This document shows positions 55,699-64,000 of a stretch of 64,000 bases of DNA, piece after piece. Under the pieces are notes generated by a model. That model was not told the origin of the DNA, searched no databases, and saw nothing but the letters and a program-made list of their open reading frames with translations. This DNA comes from Herbiconiux solani NBRC 106740 (GTDB lineage Bacteria; Actinomycetota; Actinomycetes; Actinomycetales; Microbacteriaceae). The first letter of the stretch is position 1; every line of letters begins with the position of its first letter. The stretch lies in contig NZ_BCST01000011.1 in NCBI RefSeq assembly GCF_001571005.1, forward strand, positions 25,380 to 89,379, written 5' to 3'. Made by a program: the position numbers and the translations under genes.

Positions 55699-56751
55699 GT
55701 GACGCAAACCCTCGACGAGATCTCGATCATCCTCATCTACTCGGCCATGGCCGTGTACGCCATGGCGTTCGTGTCGTTCGCGCTCGATCTCGCGCGGCGG
55801 TCGTCGACCGTGAAGCGAGTGGTCACGGCCGAGGCGAAGGTGCCCGAGGTCGTGGGAGCGGCGCCCCGCTCGGGGTCGTCCCCGGCGCCGGCGCCGTACT
55901 CGGCCCCGGCGCCGTACTCGGCAGGATCGGGCGATGCGGCCGGTGACCGTCCCGACCTCGTCGCACTCGACGGGCGCGACGAGAATGGCAAGCGCTCGAT
56001 CGCGTTGCGTCTGGGTGTCTCGTTCACGATCCTGGCCTTCGTCATCCAGATCGCCGGCGTCGTGCTCCGCGGGATCGCGGCCTCGCGGGTGCCGTGGGCG
56101 AACATGTACGAGTTCTCGATCACCGGCACCGTGCTGATCGTGGCCGTCTTCCTCCTGCTGCTCCTGCGTCAGGATCTGCGCTTCCTCGGCACCTTCGTCA
56201 CCGGGCTCGTGCTCGTGCTGCTCGGCGTCTCGACGGTCAACTACTACGTGGCCGTCGCCCCGCTGCCGCCGGCGCTGCAGTCGGCGTGGCTGGTCATCCA
56301 CGTGCTCGTCGCAATCCTCGGCACCGCGTTCTTCGCGCTCGGCGGCGCGCTGTCGGTGCTGCAGCTGCTGCAGACCCGGGGCGACTCCGTGTCGCGGATC
56401 GCGTCGGCGCTGCGCCTGCGCTTCCTCAAGACGCTGCCGGATGCCGAGACCCTCGAGCGGCTCGCCTACCGGGTCAACATCGTCGGCTTCGTGCTCTGGA
56501 CCTTCACGCTCATCGCCGGCGCCATCTGGGCCGAGCGCGCCTGGGGCCGGTACTGGGGGTGGGACACCAAGGAGGTCTGGACCTTCATCATCTGGGTGAT
56601 CTACGCCGGGTACATCCACGCCAGGGCCACGCGCGGCTGGCGCGGGTCGCGGTCGGCGTGGCTGGCGGTCATCGGGTTCGCGGCGGTGCTGTTCAACTTC
56701 GGGATCGTGAACGTGTTCTTCAAGGGGTTGCACGCGTACTCGGGGCTGTAG
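55699..56751 (+). CDS. ccsB: CcsB/ResC cytochrome c biogenesis protein
   Basis: A 350-residue multi-spanning protein with the tryptophan-rich WWD-type haem-handling motif WGWDTKEVWTFIIWVIYAGYIHARATRGW near residue 290, and conserved His residues on flanking helices (VIHVLVAILG). It is the haem-transfer subunit of System II with ResB. A Pro/Ala/Ser-rich loop lies near 50-90. GTG 55699, 9 bp after resB. It ends the cytochrome c operon and is convergent with menC. Confidence 0.93.
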   Translation: MTQTLDEISIILIYSAMAVYAMAFVSFALDLARRSSTVKRVVTAEAKVPEVVGAAPRSGSSPAPAPYSAPAPYSAGSGDAAGDRPDLVALDGRDENGKRSIALRLGVSFTILAFVIQIAGVVLRGIAASRVPWANMYEFSITGTVLIVAVFLLLLLRQDLRFLGTFVTGLVLVLLGVSTVNYYVAVAPLPPALQSAWLVIHVLVAILGTAFFALGGALSVLQLLQTRGDSVSRIASALRLRFLKTLPDAETLERLAYRVNIVGFVLWTFTLIAGAIWAERAWGRYWGWDTKEVWTFIIWVIYAGYIHARATRGWRGSRSAWLAVIGFAAVLFNFGIVNVFFKGLHAYSGL

Positions 56752-56792
56752 GGCGGCGGGGCTGATCGCCCCTCATCGTGTTGTGCTGCGTT

Positions 56793-57836
56793 CTAGTCGT
56801 CGAGGAGCGCGCGGGTGCGGGTGACGCGGTCGCGCCACCAGGTCTCGCGGTCGGGGGTCGCGCGGAAGCGTCCGAGGCGGTCGTGGTCGGCGACGGGACG
56901 TTCGACCGGGATCCGGCCGTCCCGCGGCACGAGGCTCCGGCCCTCGGCGACGACATCGCCCTCGAACAGGTCGACCGTGGCGAGCCCGCAGTCGTAGTCG
57001 AGCGCGGGGAGGGCCGCAGCCAGGTGCGCGCCCATCGCGATGCCGATCGAGCTCTCGAGGGCCGACGAGACCACCGCGGGCAGGCCCGCCTCGGCGACGA
57101 CGGCCATCGCCCGGCGGATCCCGCCGAGCGGCTGCGCCTTGATCACGATCAGGTCGGCGGCGCCGGCGCGCGCGACGGCGACCGGGTCCTCGGCCTTCCG
57201 CACGCTCTCGTCGGCGGCGACGGGGATGCCGAGATAGTGGATGCGCTCCCGCAGCTCGGCGAGCTCCTCGACGGCGGCGCACGGCTGCTCGACGTACTCG
57301 AGGTCGAATTCCGCGAGGCGGTGCACGGCGTGCTCGGCCTCGTCGACGTTCCAGCCGCCGTTGGCGTCGATGCGGATGCGGCCCTCCGGCCCGAGGATCT
57401 CGCGCGTCCGGCGCACGCGAGCGACGTCGTCGCCGAGGGTCTGGCCTCGTTCGGCCACCTTGACCTTGACCGTGCGGCAGCCGTCGTAGTGGGCCAGCAC
57501 GTCGGCGACGCGGTCGGCGGCCACGGCAGGGAGGGTGGCGTTGACGCGGATCTCGGCGCGGCGGATCGGCGGGACCGGGCTCCAGCCGAACTCGATCGCG
57601 GCGCGCAGCCAGGAGGCGGCCTCGGCGTCGTCGTACTCGGGGAAGGGTGAGAACTCGGTCCAGCCCTTCGGCCCCTCGAAGAGTGTGAGCTCGCGGACCG
57701 TCTGACCGCGGAAGCGGGTGTGCAGGGGGATCGCCACCACGTGCATCCGGTCGAGGAGGTCGCCGAGGGAGGGGAGGGGGGTGGCGCTGTCGCTCGTGCT
57801 GCCTACGGGCCGGCCGGTGGTGCTGTCGTCGATCAC
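56793..57836 (-). CDS. menC: O-succinylbenzoate synthase
   Basis: Dehydrates SHCHC to O-succinylbenzoate in menaquinone synthesis. A 347-residue enolase-superfamily enzyme: catalytic Lys in TVKVKVAERG, metal ligands Asp (RIRIDANGGW), Glu (EYVEQPC) and Asp (PVAADESVR), and the second Lys in DLIVIKAQPLGG. GTG 57836 has GGAG 9 bases upstream; a start at the internal Met (57746) would cut only variable residues. It is divergent from menB, 83 bp apart. Confidence 0.93.
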   Translation of the reverse strand: MIDDSTTGRPVGSTSDSATPLPSLGDLLDRMHVVAIPLHTRFRGQTVRELTLFEGPKGWTEFSPFPEYDDAEAASWLRAAIEFGWSPVPPIRRAEIRVNATLPAVAADRVADVLAHYDGCRTVKVKVAERGQTLGDDVARVRRTREILGPEGRIRIDANGGWNVDEAEHAVHRLAEFDLEYVEQPCAAVEELAELRERIHYLGIPVAADESVRKAEDPVAVARAGAADLIVIKAQPLGGIRRAMAVVAEAGLPAVVSSALESSIGIAMGAHLAAALPALDYDCGLATVDLFEGDVVAEGRSLVPRDGRIPVERPVADHDRLGRFRATPDRETWWRDRVTRTRALLDD

Positions 57837-57919
57837 TCCACAAGTCTCCGGGTCGGCCCACTTATCCACAATCTCGGGGGCCCGGCAGCCGTCTGGGAGC
57901 CCGGGCGTAGGCTTTGAAC

Positions 57920-58837
57920 ATGACCGATCGCGCCACCGTCTCCGAGATCTTCGACCCCGCTGAATGGGTGGTCGCGCCCGGCTCCGAGAACTTCACCGAC
58001 ATCACGTACCACCTCGACGTCGAGGGGCGCGTGGCGCGCATCGCGTTCAACCGGCCCGAGGTGCGCAACGCCTTCCGCCCCAAGACGGTCGACGAGCTCT
58101 ACGCGGCACTCGACGACGCCCGGCAGAACCCGCGCGTCGGGGTCGTGCTGCTGACCGGCAACGGCCCGAGCCCGCGCGACGGCGGCTGGGCCTTCTGCAG
58201 CGGGGGCGACCAGCGCATCCGGGGCCGCGACGGCTACAAATACTCGGATGAAGAGACGGCCGAGGGCATCGACCTCGCCCGCTCGGGCCGCCTGCACATC
58301 CTCGAGGTGCAGCGGCTCATCCGCTTCATGCCCAAGGTCGTCATCGCGGTCGTGCCCGGCTGGGCCGCCGGCGGCGGGCACTCGCTGCACGTGGTCTGCG
58401 ACCTGAGCATCGCGAGCGAGGAGCACGGCAGGTTCAAGCAGACGGATGCGGATGTCGGGTCGTTCGACGCCGGCTACGGCAGCGCCTACTTCGCCAAGCA
58501 GGTGGGGCAGAAGTTCGCGCGCGAGGTCTTCTTCCTGGCCGAGGAGTACAGCGCTCGGCGGGCGTACGAGATGGGCGCGGTGAACGCGGTCGTGCCGCAC
58601 GCCGAGCTCGAGACCGAGGCGCTCCGCTGGGCGCGGGTCATCCTCGGCAAGTCGCCGACCGCGATCCGCATGCTCAAGTTCGCCTTCAACGCGACCGACG
58701 ACGGGCTGGTCGGGCAGCAGGTGTTCGCGGGCGAGGCTACCCGGCTCGCCTACGCCAGCGACGAGGCGGTCGAGGGGCGCGACTCCTTCCTCGAGAAGCG
58801 GGCTCCCGACTGGTCGTCGTTCCCGTACCACTACTGA
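57920..58837 (+). CDS. menB: 1,4-dihydroxy-2-naphthoyl-CoA synthase
   Basis: Crotonase-family enzyme that closes the naphthoquinone ring in menaquinone synthesis. It has 305 residues, as in the family. Signature blocks include FNRPEVRNAFRPKTVDELY, WAFCSGGDQRIRG, PKVVIAVVPGWAAGGGHSLHVVCDLSIAS (oxyanion hole) and FDAGYGSAYFAKQVGQKFAREVFF. The C-terminus WSSFPYHY is the usual active-site closing tail. ATG 57920 (a TTG 6 bases upstream is unlikely). It is followed by a possible small ORF and menE. Confidence 0.97.
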   Translation: MTDRATVSEIFDPAEWVVAPGSENFTDITYHLDVEGRVARIAFNRPEVRNAFRPKTVDELYAALDDARQNPRVGVVLLTGNGPSPRDGGWAFCSGGDQRIRGRDGYKYSDEETAEGIDLARSGRLHILEVQRLIRFMPKVVIAVVPGWAAGGGHSLHVVCDLSIASEEHGRFKQTDADVGSFDAGYGSAYFAKQVGQKFAREVFFLAEEYSARRAYEMGAVNAVVPHAELETEALRWARVILGKSPTAIRMLKFAFNATDDGLVGQQVFAGEATRLAYASDEAVEGRDSFLEKRAPDWSSFPYHY

Positions 58838-59058
58838 TGGGTGGGTCTGCGGCTCGCGCTGCTGCTGATTCTGTCCCGGCTTGCTGCGGGCTGTGGTTGA
58901 GCGTGGGTGCGCTGACTGCTTCGGCCGGTGCTAGTGTCGGCGCGGCGCACGGTCTGGCTGCTGCGTGGGTGCGGGTGGAGGCGGCCGGAGGGCAGGTGCG
59001 GCGCGTGACCGGTGTGGCTCGCCGCCGCCGCGAGTTGCCCGAGGCGGTGGCGCGGTGA
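58837..59058 (+). CDS. Possible 73-codon ORF bridging menB and menE
   Basis: An open frame whose ATG overlaps the menB stop (TGATG) and whose stop overlaps the menE start (GTGA). The product is Ala/Gly-rich with an Arg-rich end and no recognisable domain. Third codon positions are T-rich (many GCT, GGT) and unlike neighbouring genes, which argues against a real gene; the exact couplings at both ends argue for it. Kept as doubtful. Confidence 0.25.
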   Translation: MGGSAARAAADSVPACCGLWLSVGALTASAGASVGAAHGLAAAWVRVEAAGGQVRRVTGVARRRRELPEAVAR

Positions 59059-60335
59059 GTCGGCCGCTGCGGGTGTTGCGGGGCGCGAGTCCTGAGGAGA
59101 TGTCGGTGGCGCTGCGGGCGGCCATCGCCCACGACGGTCCCGCGATCTTGCCGCGGGAGCCGTTGAAGCACGGCAGCCGGGGGGCGGACGAGCTGCTCGG
59201 CGACCCCGCGGTGCTCGAGGCCGGGCGGGTGCCCGACGAGGTGGCGCCGGCGGTCGCGGTCGTGATCGAGACCTCGGGCAGCTCGGGCGTTCCGAAGCGG
59301 GTCGCGCTCAGCGGGGATGCGCTGCTCGCGTCGGCGGCGGCCTCAGAGGGCGTGCTCGGCGGGCCGGGGCAGTGGCTGCTCGCGCTGCCGACCCACTACA
59401 TCGCGGGGGTGCAGGTGCTCGTGCGGTCGATCGCCGCATCCACCACCCCGCTCGCACTTCCGCCGGGGCACTTCTCGGCCGCGCAGTTCGCCGAGCGTGC
59501 CGCCGAGCTCACCGAGCCGCTGCGCTTCACCTCGCTCGTGCCCGCCCAGCTGGCGCGGCTGGTCGAGGCGGCGCGGGAGGACGTGGGCATTCAGCGGGCG
59601 GTCGCACGGTTCGACGCGATCCTCGTCGGCGGTCAGGCGCTGCCCGAGAGTCTCGCGGCCCGGGCCGCCGACCTCGGTTTCCGAATCGTGCGCACCTACG
59701 GATCGAGCGAGACCGCGGGCGGCTGCGTCTACGACGGCCGGCCGATCGGCCGCACCCGGGCGCGGGTGGTCAACGGCGAACTCGAGTTGACCGGTCCGTC
59801 GCTCGCCGAGGGCTATCTGGGCGACGAGGCCCTGACCGTCGATCGCTTCGTGGTCGACGAGGAGGGCCGCTGGTACCGCACGAACGACGGCGGCACCGTG
59901 ACCGACGGTCTCGTCGAGGTCACCGGCCGCCTCGACAACGTGATCATCTCGGGCGGCGTGAAGGTCTCACTCGACCGCGTGGAGCGCATCGTGCAGAGCC
60001 TTCCCGGCTTCGAGCAGGCCGTCGTCGTCGCCCGCCCGAGCGAGGCCTGGGGCCAGGTGGCCGTGGTCGTGGTCGTGCGTGCGGCGTCCGCGTCCGCGGC
60101 CGCGGGTGCGGGTGCCGAGGGTGGCCGCTCTGCGGTGGGTGCGGCGGTCGGTGCCGAGGGGGTCGGGTCTGCGGATGCTGCGGCGAGTGACGCGCTCGAG
60201 CGGGTGCGGCGTGCGGTCGTCGAGGCGGCGGGGCGTGCGGCGGCCCCCTCCGCCATCGTCGCGGTCGACCGCATCCCGCGCCTCAGCTCGGGCAAGCCCG
60301 ACCGCCTGACCCTCGCGGCGCAAACCACCCCGTAA
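59055..60335 (+). CDS. menE: O-succinylbenzoate-CoA ligase
   Basis: Adenylate-forming ligase that activates O-succinylbenzoate before MenB. The 426-residue protein has the AMP-binding motif IETSGSSGVPKRVALS near residue 75, TYGSSETAGGCVYDG near 216, GRLDNVIISGGVKVS near 296, and the C-terminal catalytic Lys in RLSSGKPDRLT. A 50-residue Ala/Gly/Ser/Val-rich insertion (about 340-385) separates the C-terminal subdomain strands. GTG 59055. It is followed by a palindrome-rich intergenic region and menA. Confidence 0.95.
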   Translation: MSRPLRVLRGASPEEMSVALRAAIAHDGPAILPREPLKHGSRGADELLGDPAVLEAGRVPDEVAPAVAVVIETSGSSGVPKRVALSGDALLASAAASEGVLGGPGQWLLALPTHYIAGVQVLVRSIAASTTPLALPPGHFSAAQFAERAAELTEPLRFTSLVPAQLARLVEAAREDVGIQRAVARFDAILVGGQALPESLAARAADLGFRIVRTYGSSETAGGCVYDGRPIGRTRARVVNGELELTGPSLAEGYLGDEALTVDRFVVDEEGRWYRTNDGGTVTDGLVEVTGRLDNVIISGGVKVSLDRVERIVQSLPGFEQAVVVARPSEAWGQVAVVVVVRAASASAAAGAGAEGGRSAVGAAVGAEGVGSADAAASDALERVRRAVVEAAGRAAAPSAIVAVDRIPRLSSGKPDRLTLAAQTTP

Positions 60336-60401
60336 CCCCTCGTGGGCGCGGGATGGAGCCACCCGCCCCATCACCCCACTCCACCTCCCACTTCACTTCG
60401 C

Positions 60402-60531
60402 CGAGAAGTCACTTTCACGTCCAAAACCGCCCGGGTAGACGTAAAAGTGACTTCTCGACGCCCTCCACTTCGCCGAGACGTCACTTTCACGTCCAAAACG
60501 GGCGGGGTGGACGTAACGGTGACTTCTCGGC
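60402..60531. repeat. Pair of palindromic units between menE and menA (family B)
   Basis: Unit 1 (60402-60457) has 20-nt arms, CGAGAAGTCACTTTCACGTC and its near-complement, with one mismatch and a 16-base loop. Unit 2 (60472-60531) has 23-nt arms with four mismatches. Each unit has CGAG, then GTCAC, TTT, and CCAAAAC with GGGCGG or CCGCCCG in the loop, then GTGAC and TCG. This is the same architecture as the array at 30491-30777, with diverged arms. The units start 70 bp apart. Confidence 0.88.
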
Positions 60532-60588
60532 GAGGTGGGGGGCGGGCGTGGAGCGGGGGCGCGGGGGCGCTGAGTAGAATCGGGGCCG

Positions 60589-61545
60589 ATGTCCAGAACC
60601 AAGAAGCGCCCCTCGGGTCACCCCGCGCGCACCGCCACCCGCGGCCAGAAGTCCGCAGCCCCCGCCGGCCCCCGCTCGGCGGCCGGAGCCTGGATCGCCG
60701 GGGCGCGCCTGCGCACCCTGACGCTCTCGGTCGCCCCGGTCATCCTCGGCGCCGGCGCCGCGAAGGTCGAGCTCGACGACGTGTCGCGCTGGCTGTTCGT
60801 GCTCTGCCTGCTGGTCGCGATCTTCCTCCAGGTCGCGGTCAACTACGCCAACGACTACTCCGACGGGGTGCGCGGCACCGACGACGTGCGGGTCGGGCCG
60901 CCGCGCCTCACCGGCTCCGGCCTCGTTCCGGCCAAGCGCGTGCTCGTGGTCGCCCTGGTCTTCTTCGCGCTCGCCGCCGCCGCGGGCCTCGCGATCGTCG
61001 TGATCACCGGGCACTGGTGGCTCCTGGCCGTGGGCGCGGCCGCGATTGCCGCGGGCTGGTTCTACACCGGCGGCAAGCATCCCTATGGCTACTACGCGCT
61101 CGGCGAGGTCTTCGTCTTCGTCTTCTTCGGGCTGGTTGCGACCGTGGGCACCACGTTCATCCTGCTCGGCGACGTCAACACCGAGAGCTGGCTCTCGGGC
61201 ATCGCCGCCGGTGCGATCGCGTGCGCGGTGCTGATGGCCAACAACATCCGGGACATCGACCAGGACAAGCTGGTCAAGAAGCGCACCCTCGCCGTGCTGA
61301 TCGGCCGCACGGCCTCACGCGTCGTCTACGTGTTCTGGATCGCGGTCGCCTACGCGGTGCTCGGCTTCTTCGCGCTGCTGTTCCCGCTCGCCATCCTGAC
61401 CTTCTTCACGCTGCTGCTCACGCTGCCGGCGATCGTCATCATGCTCACGGCCAAGCGCGCCAAGGAGTACATCATCGTGCTGCAGCTGACCAGCCTGTTC
61501 GGGCTGCTCTACGCGCTGGGCCTCGGGGCGGCGTTCGCGTTCTGA
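60589..61545 (+). CDS. menA: 1,4-dihydroxy-2-naphthoate polyprenyltransferase
   Basis: Membrane prenyltransferase that adds the polyprenyl chain to make demethylmenaquinone. It has 318 residues with eight to nine helices. The Asp-rich prenyl diphosphate motif is in LQVAVNYANDYSDGVRGTDD near residue 83, and the second in MANNIRDIDQDKLVKKRTLAVLIG near 216. The N-terminal 35 residues are a basic low-complexity leader. ATG 60589. It lies downstream of menE and shares its strand. Confidence 0.95.
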   Translation: MSRTKKRPSGHPARTATRGQKSAAPAGPRSAAGAWIAGARLRTLTLSVAPVILGAGAAKVELDDVSRWLFVLCLLVAIFLQVAVNYANDYSDGVRGTDDVRVGPPRLTGSGLVPAKRVLVVALVFFALAAAAGLAIVVITGHWWLLAVGAAAIAAGWFYTGGKHPYGYYALGEVFVFVFFGLVATVGTTFILLGDVNTESWLSGIAAGAIACAVLMANNIRDIDQDKLVKKRTLAVLIGRTASRVVYVFWIAVAYAVLGFFALLFPLAILTFFTLLLTLPAIVIMLTAKRAKEYIIVLQLTSLFGLLYALGLGAAFAF

Positions 61546-61552
61546 CCCGGGG

Positions 61553-61969
61553 CTATTCGGTGCCGGAGGCGCGTCCCGAGTGCGTGGACTTGGTCGTCTC
61601 GTCTGAAGCGGCGACGGTGGTCTCGGTCTCGGACTCGATGGTCGCGGACACAGAGGGCACGGCGGGGGACGCCGCAGACGCCGAACCCACCCGGTCGACC
61701 GCCTGATCCTCGACGTCCTCATCCTCCGTGCGCCCGGTCGGCGCCGGGCTCGCGGCCTTGTTGCGGTTCGACCGCGCCTCGTAGAGCGTCTGCGACGCCG
61801 CTTCGCGCGGACGACGCAGGAAGATGATCGAGACGCAGAGCGCGATCAGGGCCGCGATGACCGCCGCGATCCACTGCTCGATCTGCAGCGCGAGCAGCAC
61901 CGCGAGCACGACCGCGAAGATGCCCAGGCGGATGAGCGTGTACACGAGCCAGGTGCGTCCAGGTTTCAC
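61553..61969 (-). CDS. DUF4229 membrane protein
   Basis: A 138-residue protein with two transmembrane helices near the N-terminus (GRTWLVYTLIRLGIFAVVLAVLLALQIEQWIAAVIAALIALCVSIIFLR), joined by a short turn, then an ERxRxxASQTLYEARSNRNKAA-like basic stretch and a Ser/Thr/Ala/Glu-rich tail. This is the actinobacterial DUF4229 layout. GTG 61969 is preferred and lies about 8 nt after TAGACT, which would fit a leaderless message; an upstream ATG at 62023 adds 18 residues. It is convergent with menA (7 bp). Confidence 0.82.
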   Translation of the reverse strand: MKPGRTWLVYTLIRLGIFAVVLAVLLALQIEQWIAAVIAALIALCVSIIFLRRPREAASQTLYEARSNRNKAASPAPTGRTEDEDVEDQAVDRVGSASAASPAVPSVSATIESETETTVAASDETTKSTHSGRASGTE

Positions 61970-62061
61970 GGAATCGAGTCTAAGACGTGCTTCCTGACCG
62001 CTCACCGGAGCCCCGGCGAACACGCAGTCCGCTCCCGGATCCCGGGGGTACAGTTACTGGC

Positions 62062-62412
62062 ATGGCTCGCGTACTCCTTGCCCTCGTCATCATCGTCGTG
62101 GCGTTCACCGTGTACGCGCTCGTCGACTGTCTGATGCTCCCGAAGGCCCGGGTGAAGGCTCTTCCGCGCATCGCCTGGGTGTTCATCATCCTGCTGTTCA
62201 CGCCGATCGGCGGCATCCTCTGGCTCCTCCTCGGGCGCGGCCGCCCCGTCACCTCGACGCCCCGGCGGGCGATGGGGCCGGATGACGATCCCGACTTCCT
62301 CGGCACCATCCGCCCGGTGCCCGATCCCCTCGAAGACGAGCGGATCCGCGAGCTCGAGAAGCGTCTCGCCGAGACCGACGACGAGCCCGACACCGGCAGA
62401 ACCGAACGGTGA
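62062..62412 (+). CDS. PLDc_N domain small membrane protein
   Basis: A 116-residue protein with two helices (residues 3-24 and 39-58) enclosing LPKARVKALPRIAWVFIILLFTPIGGILWLLLGRGR. This is the phospholipase D nuclease N-terminal (PLDc_N) hairpin, which also occurs as stand-alone small proteins in actinobacteria, often next to menD. The C-terminus is charged. ATG 62062. Its stop overlaps the menD start (GTGA), so translation is coupled. Confidence 0.88.
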   Translation: MARVLLALVIIVVAFTVYALVDCLMLPKARVKALPRIAWVFIILLFTPIGGILWLLLGRGRPVTSTPRRAMGPDDDPDFLGTIRPVPDPLEDERIRELEKRLAETDDEPDTGRTER

Positions 62413-64000
62413 CGCCGAGCCCGGCGGCGACGTTCTCCGCCCGGCTCCTCCGGGAGTTCGTCGCGCTCGGCGTGCAGCACGTCGTCGTCTCGCCCGGATC
62501 CCGGTCGCAGGCCCTCGCGCTGGCCGCCGCCACGGCCGAGGAGCGCGGCTCGATCTCGCTGCACGTGCGTCTCGACGAACGCGACGCGGCGTTCACGGCC
62601 CTCGGGCTCGCGCGCGAGACGGGCCTGCCGGCGCTGATCGTGACGACCTCGGGCACCGCGGCCGCGAACCTGCTGCCGGCGGTCGTCGAGGCCTCGCACT
62701 CCGGGGTTCCGATGATCGTGCTGACCGCCGATCGGCCCGCGCGGCTGCGCGGGACGGGGTCGAACCAGACGACCTGGCAGCCGGGGCTTTTCGGGCGGTT
62801 CGTGCGGGCCGAGGCTGACGTCGAGGCGCCGGTGTCGTCGTCGATTCCGGATGCGCGGGCCTGGGCGCGCTGGGCGTTCGCCACGGCGACGGGCGCGGGT
62901 GGCGGGGCGGGTGCGGCTTCGCCGGCGGGTGATGCTGCTGAGGCTCGCGGTGCGGGCCCGGTGCACCTCAACCTCCAGTTCGTGGAGCCCCTTTCCGGCA
63001 CCGTGATCGATGACGACGACCCGGAGGCCGAGGGCGAGGTGGAGCTGCTGGCCGCCGAGGAGGCCGCCGACGCCATCGCGCATCCTGGTCGGCTCGCCGA
63101 CGCCGACGCCGACGCCGACGTGGTGGGCGGCGCCGGCATGGAAGCGGACGCGAGCCGGGCGGGGGCGGGTGGGCTCGCCCGGCCCGCCGCATCCACGTCG
63201 GTGCATCTGCCGCAGGGGCCACGCACGCTCGTGATCGCCGGGGCCGACGCGGGGGAGGCTGCCAACGAGCTCGCGCTCGCGGCCGGGTGGCCGCTGATCG
63301 CGGAGGTGTCGAGCGGCGCGCGGTTCGGCCCGACGCTTGTCGGTGCGTACCGCACGCTGCTCGACGAGGACGATTTCGGCGGTCGCGTCGAGCGCGTCGT
63401 CGTCTTCGGGCACCCCACTCTCAGCCGGCAGGTTCCGGCACTGCTCGTGCGCGAGGGGGTCGAGATCGTCGTCGTGCGCCGGTCCGGTGAGCCTGTGGTG
63501 CCCCGGCCGGGTGTCGCGGTGGTCGACCACGTCACGGCGGATCCGGAAGACCGCTCCGACCGCGCCGCGCGCGCCTGGACCGGCCAGTGGGTCTTCGCCG
63601 GCCGCGAGCTGCTCGCCGAGGAGGAGGCGGCCGACGAGGTCGCGGCTCCGCTGGTGTCGGCGGGTGGGCCGGGCGACCTTGCCGGGTCCCGCGACTTCGC
63701 CCGCGCCGAACTCGCGGCCCTGCGTGCGCCGATCACCCGCCGCTCGCTCGCGCGGGCCGTCTGGCAGGCCAGCTGGCCGCACGACCGGCTCGTCCTGGGG
63801 GCCTCCCGTCTCATCCGCGAACTGGATGCGGTGGCGCCGGGTAAGCGCATCCGCGTGCACGCGAACCGTGGCCTGGCCGGAATCGACGGCACGATCGCGA
63901 CCGCCGTCGGGATCGCCCTGGCGAGCCAGCTCGGCGACCGCGCCCAGGCCGGCGCGAGCGGCCGGCCGGGTGCGAGCGCGGCGCGGCGCACGGGCGCCGC
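62409..64000 (+). CDS. menD: SEPHCHC synthase (3' truncated by window edge)
   Basis: Thiamine-diphosphate enzyme that joins isochorismate and 2-oxoglutarate in the first committed step of menaquinone synthesis. About 530 residues are present. The N-terminal Pyr domain has FVALGVQHVVVSPGSRSQALALA, the ThDP-binding Glu in RLDERDAAFTALGLA, TTSGTAAANLLPAVVEA and the substrate segment GSNQTTWQPGLFG. Two Ala/Gly/Asp-rich stretches are inserted between domains (about residues 157-180 and 225-260, DADADADVVGG). The end lies in the PP domain, with no stop before base 64000. GTG 62409 overlaps the previous stop. Confidence 0.94.
   Translation, partial: MTPSPAATFSARLLREFVALGVQHVVVSPGSRSQALALAAATAEERGSISLHVRLDERDAAFTALGLARETGLPALIVTTSGTAAANLLPAVVEASHSGVPMIVLTADRPARLRGTGSNQTTWQPGLFGRFVRAEADVEAPVSSSIPDARAWARWAFATATGAGGGAGAASPAGDAAEARGAGPVHLNLQFVEPLSGTVIDDDDPEAEGEVELLAAEEAADAIAHPGRLADADADADVVGGAGMEADASRAGAGGLARPAASTSVHLPQGPRTLVIAGADAGEAANELALAAGWPLIAEVSSGARFGPTLVGAYRTLLDEDDFGGRVERVVVFGHPTLSRQVPALLVREGVEIVVVRRSGEPVVPRPGVAVVDHVTADPEDRSDRAARAWTGQWVFAGRELLAEEEAADEVAAPLVSAGGPGDLAGSRDFARAELAALRAPITRRSLARAVWQASWPHDRLVLGASRLIRELDAVAPGKRIRVHANRGLAGIDGTIATAVGIALASQLGDRAQAGASGRPGASAARRTGA

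Noticed and set aside
61980..63860. 626-codon minus-strand frame opposite menD
   Set aside because: Antisense shadow of menD, which has intact ThDP motifs.

Overview
The window is dense, very GC-rich actinobacterial chromosome. GTG starts, strong C/G third positions, 4-bp ATGA/GTGA overlaps, an archaeal-type short AspRS, a BldC-like HTH protein, bS22, an Lrp/ald pair, and a System II cytochrome c block next to menaquinone genes together suggest the family Microbacteriaceae. The genus cannot be fixed from sequence reading alone. Both window edges cut genes: a citrate/2-methylcitrate synthase on the left and menD on the right.

Layout. 1-8.3 kb: citrate synthase end, CPA2-type antiporter, RidA, a guanine/cytidine-type deaminase, a divergent Lrp regulator and alanine dehydrogenase pair with two clear palindromes between them, and a large SNF2 helicase. 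8.3-9 kb: tRNA-Arg(ACG) with promoter and terminator, then about 550 bp of odd composition holding a possible zinc-ribbon remnant. 9-22.6 kb: VOC protein, acidic protein, DUF4397 surface protein plus class F sortase, ECF sigma/anti-sigma pair, YchJ, hydrolase, GntR/MFS pair, TMEM175-like channel, DHA2 exporter, cysK-cysE and two conserved unknowns. 22.6-30.5 kb: FAD/Rieske oxidoreductase, type B carboxylesterase, TRIC channel, and a three-gene flavin electron-transfer operon (FMN-binding lipoprotein, ApbE, NqrB/RnfD-like membrane domain fused to a ferredoxin-reductase domain).

30.5-38.3 kb: an array of tandem palindromes, MarR plus photolyase, an amidohydrolase, an atypical Tat-exported cell-wall-binding repeat protein in a compositionally distinct patch, and a winged-helix regulator without a receiver domain. 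38.3-49.6 kb: DHA2 exporter with a dienelactone hydrolase, zinc alcohol dehydrogenase, upp, tadA, a glutamine amidotransferase with a cation diffusion facilitator, proC, the TrkA/TrkH potassium uptake pair, ArsR, BldC-like protein and bS22.

49.6-64 kb: glutaredoxin, aspS, a 42-residue membrane protein, then a respiratory block. A phosphatase-like gene leads into resA-ccdA-resB-ccsB (cytochrome c maturation), followed by menC (divergent), menB, menE, menA and menD (menaquinone synthesis). A second pair of palindromes with the same architecture as the 30.5 kb array lies between menE and menA.

A recurring oddity is low-complexity expansion inside or at the ends of otherwise conserved enzymes (SNF2, MFS, carboxylesterase, NqrB-FNR, tadA, menE, menD). 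No CRISPR array, prophage, intact insertion sequence or defence system was seen.
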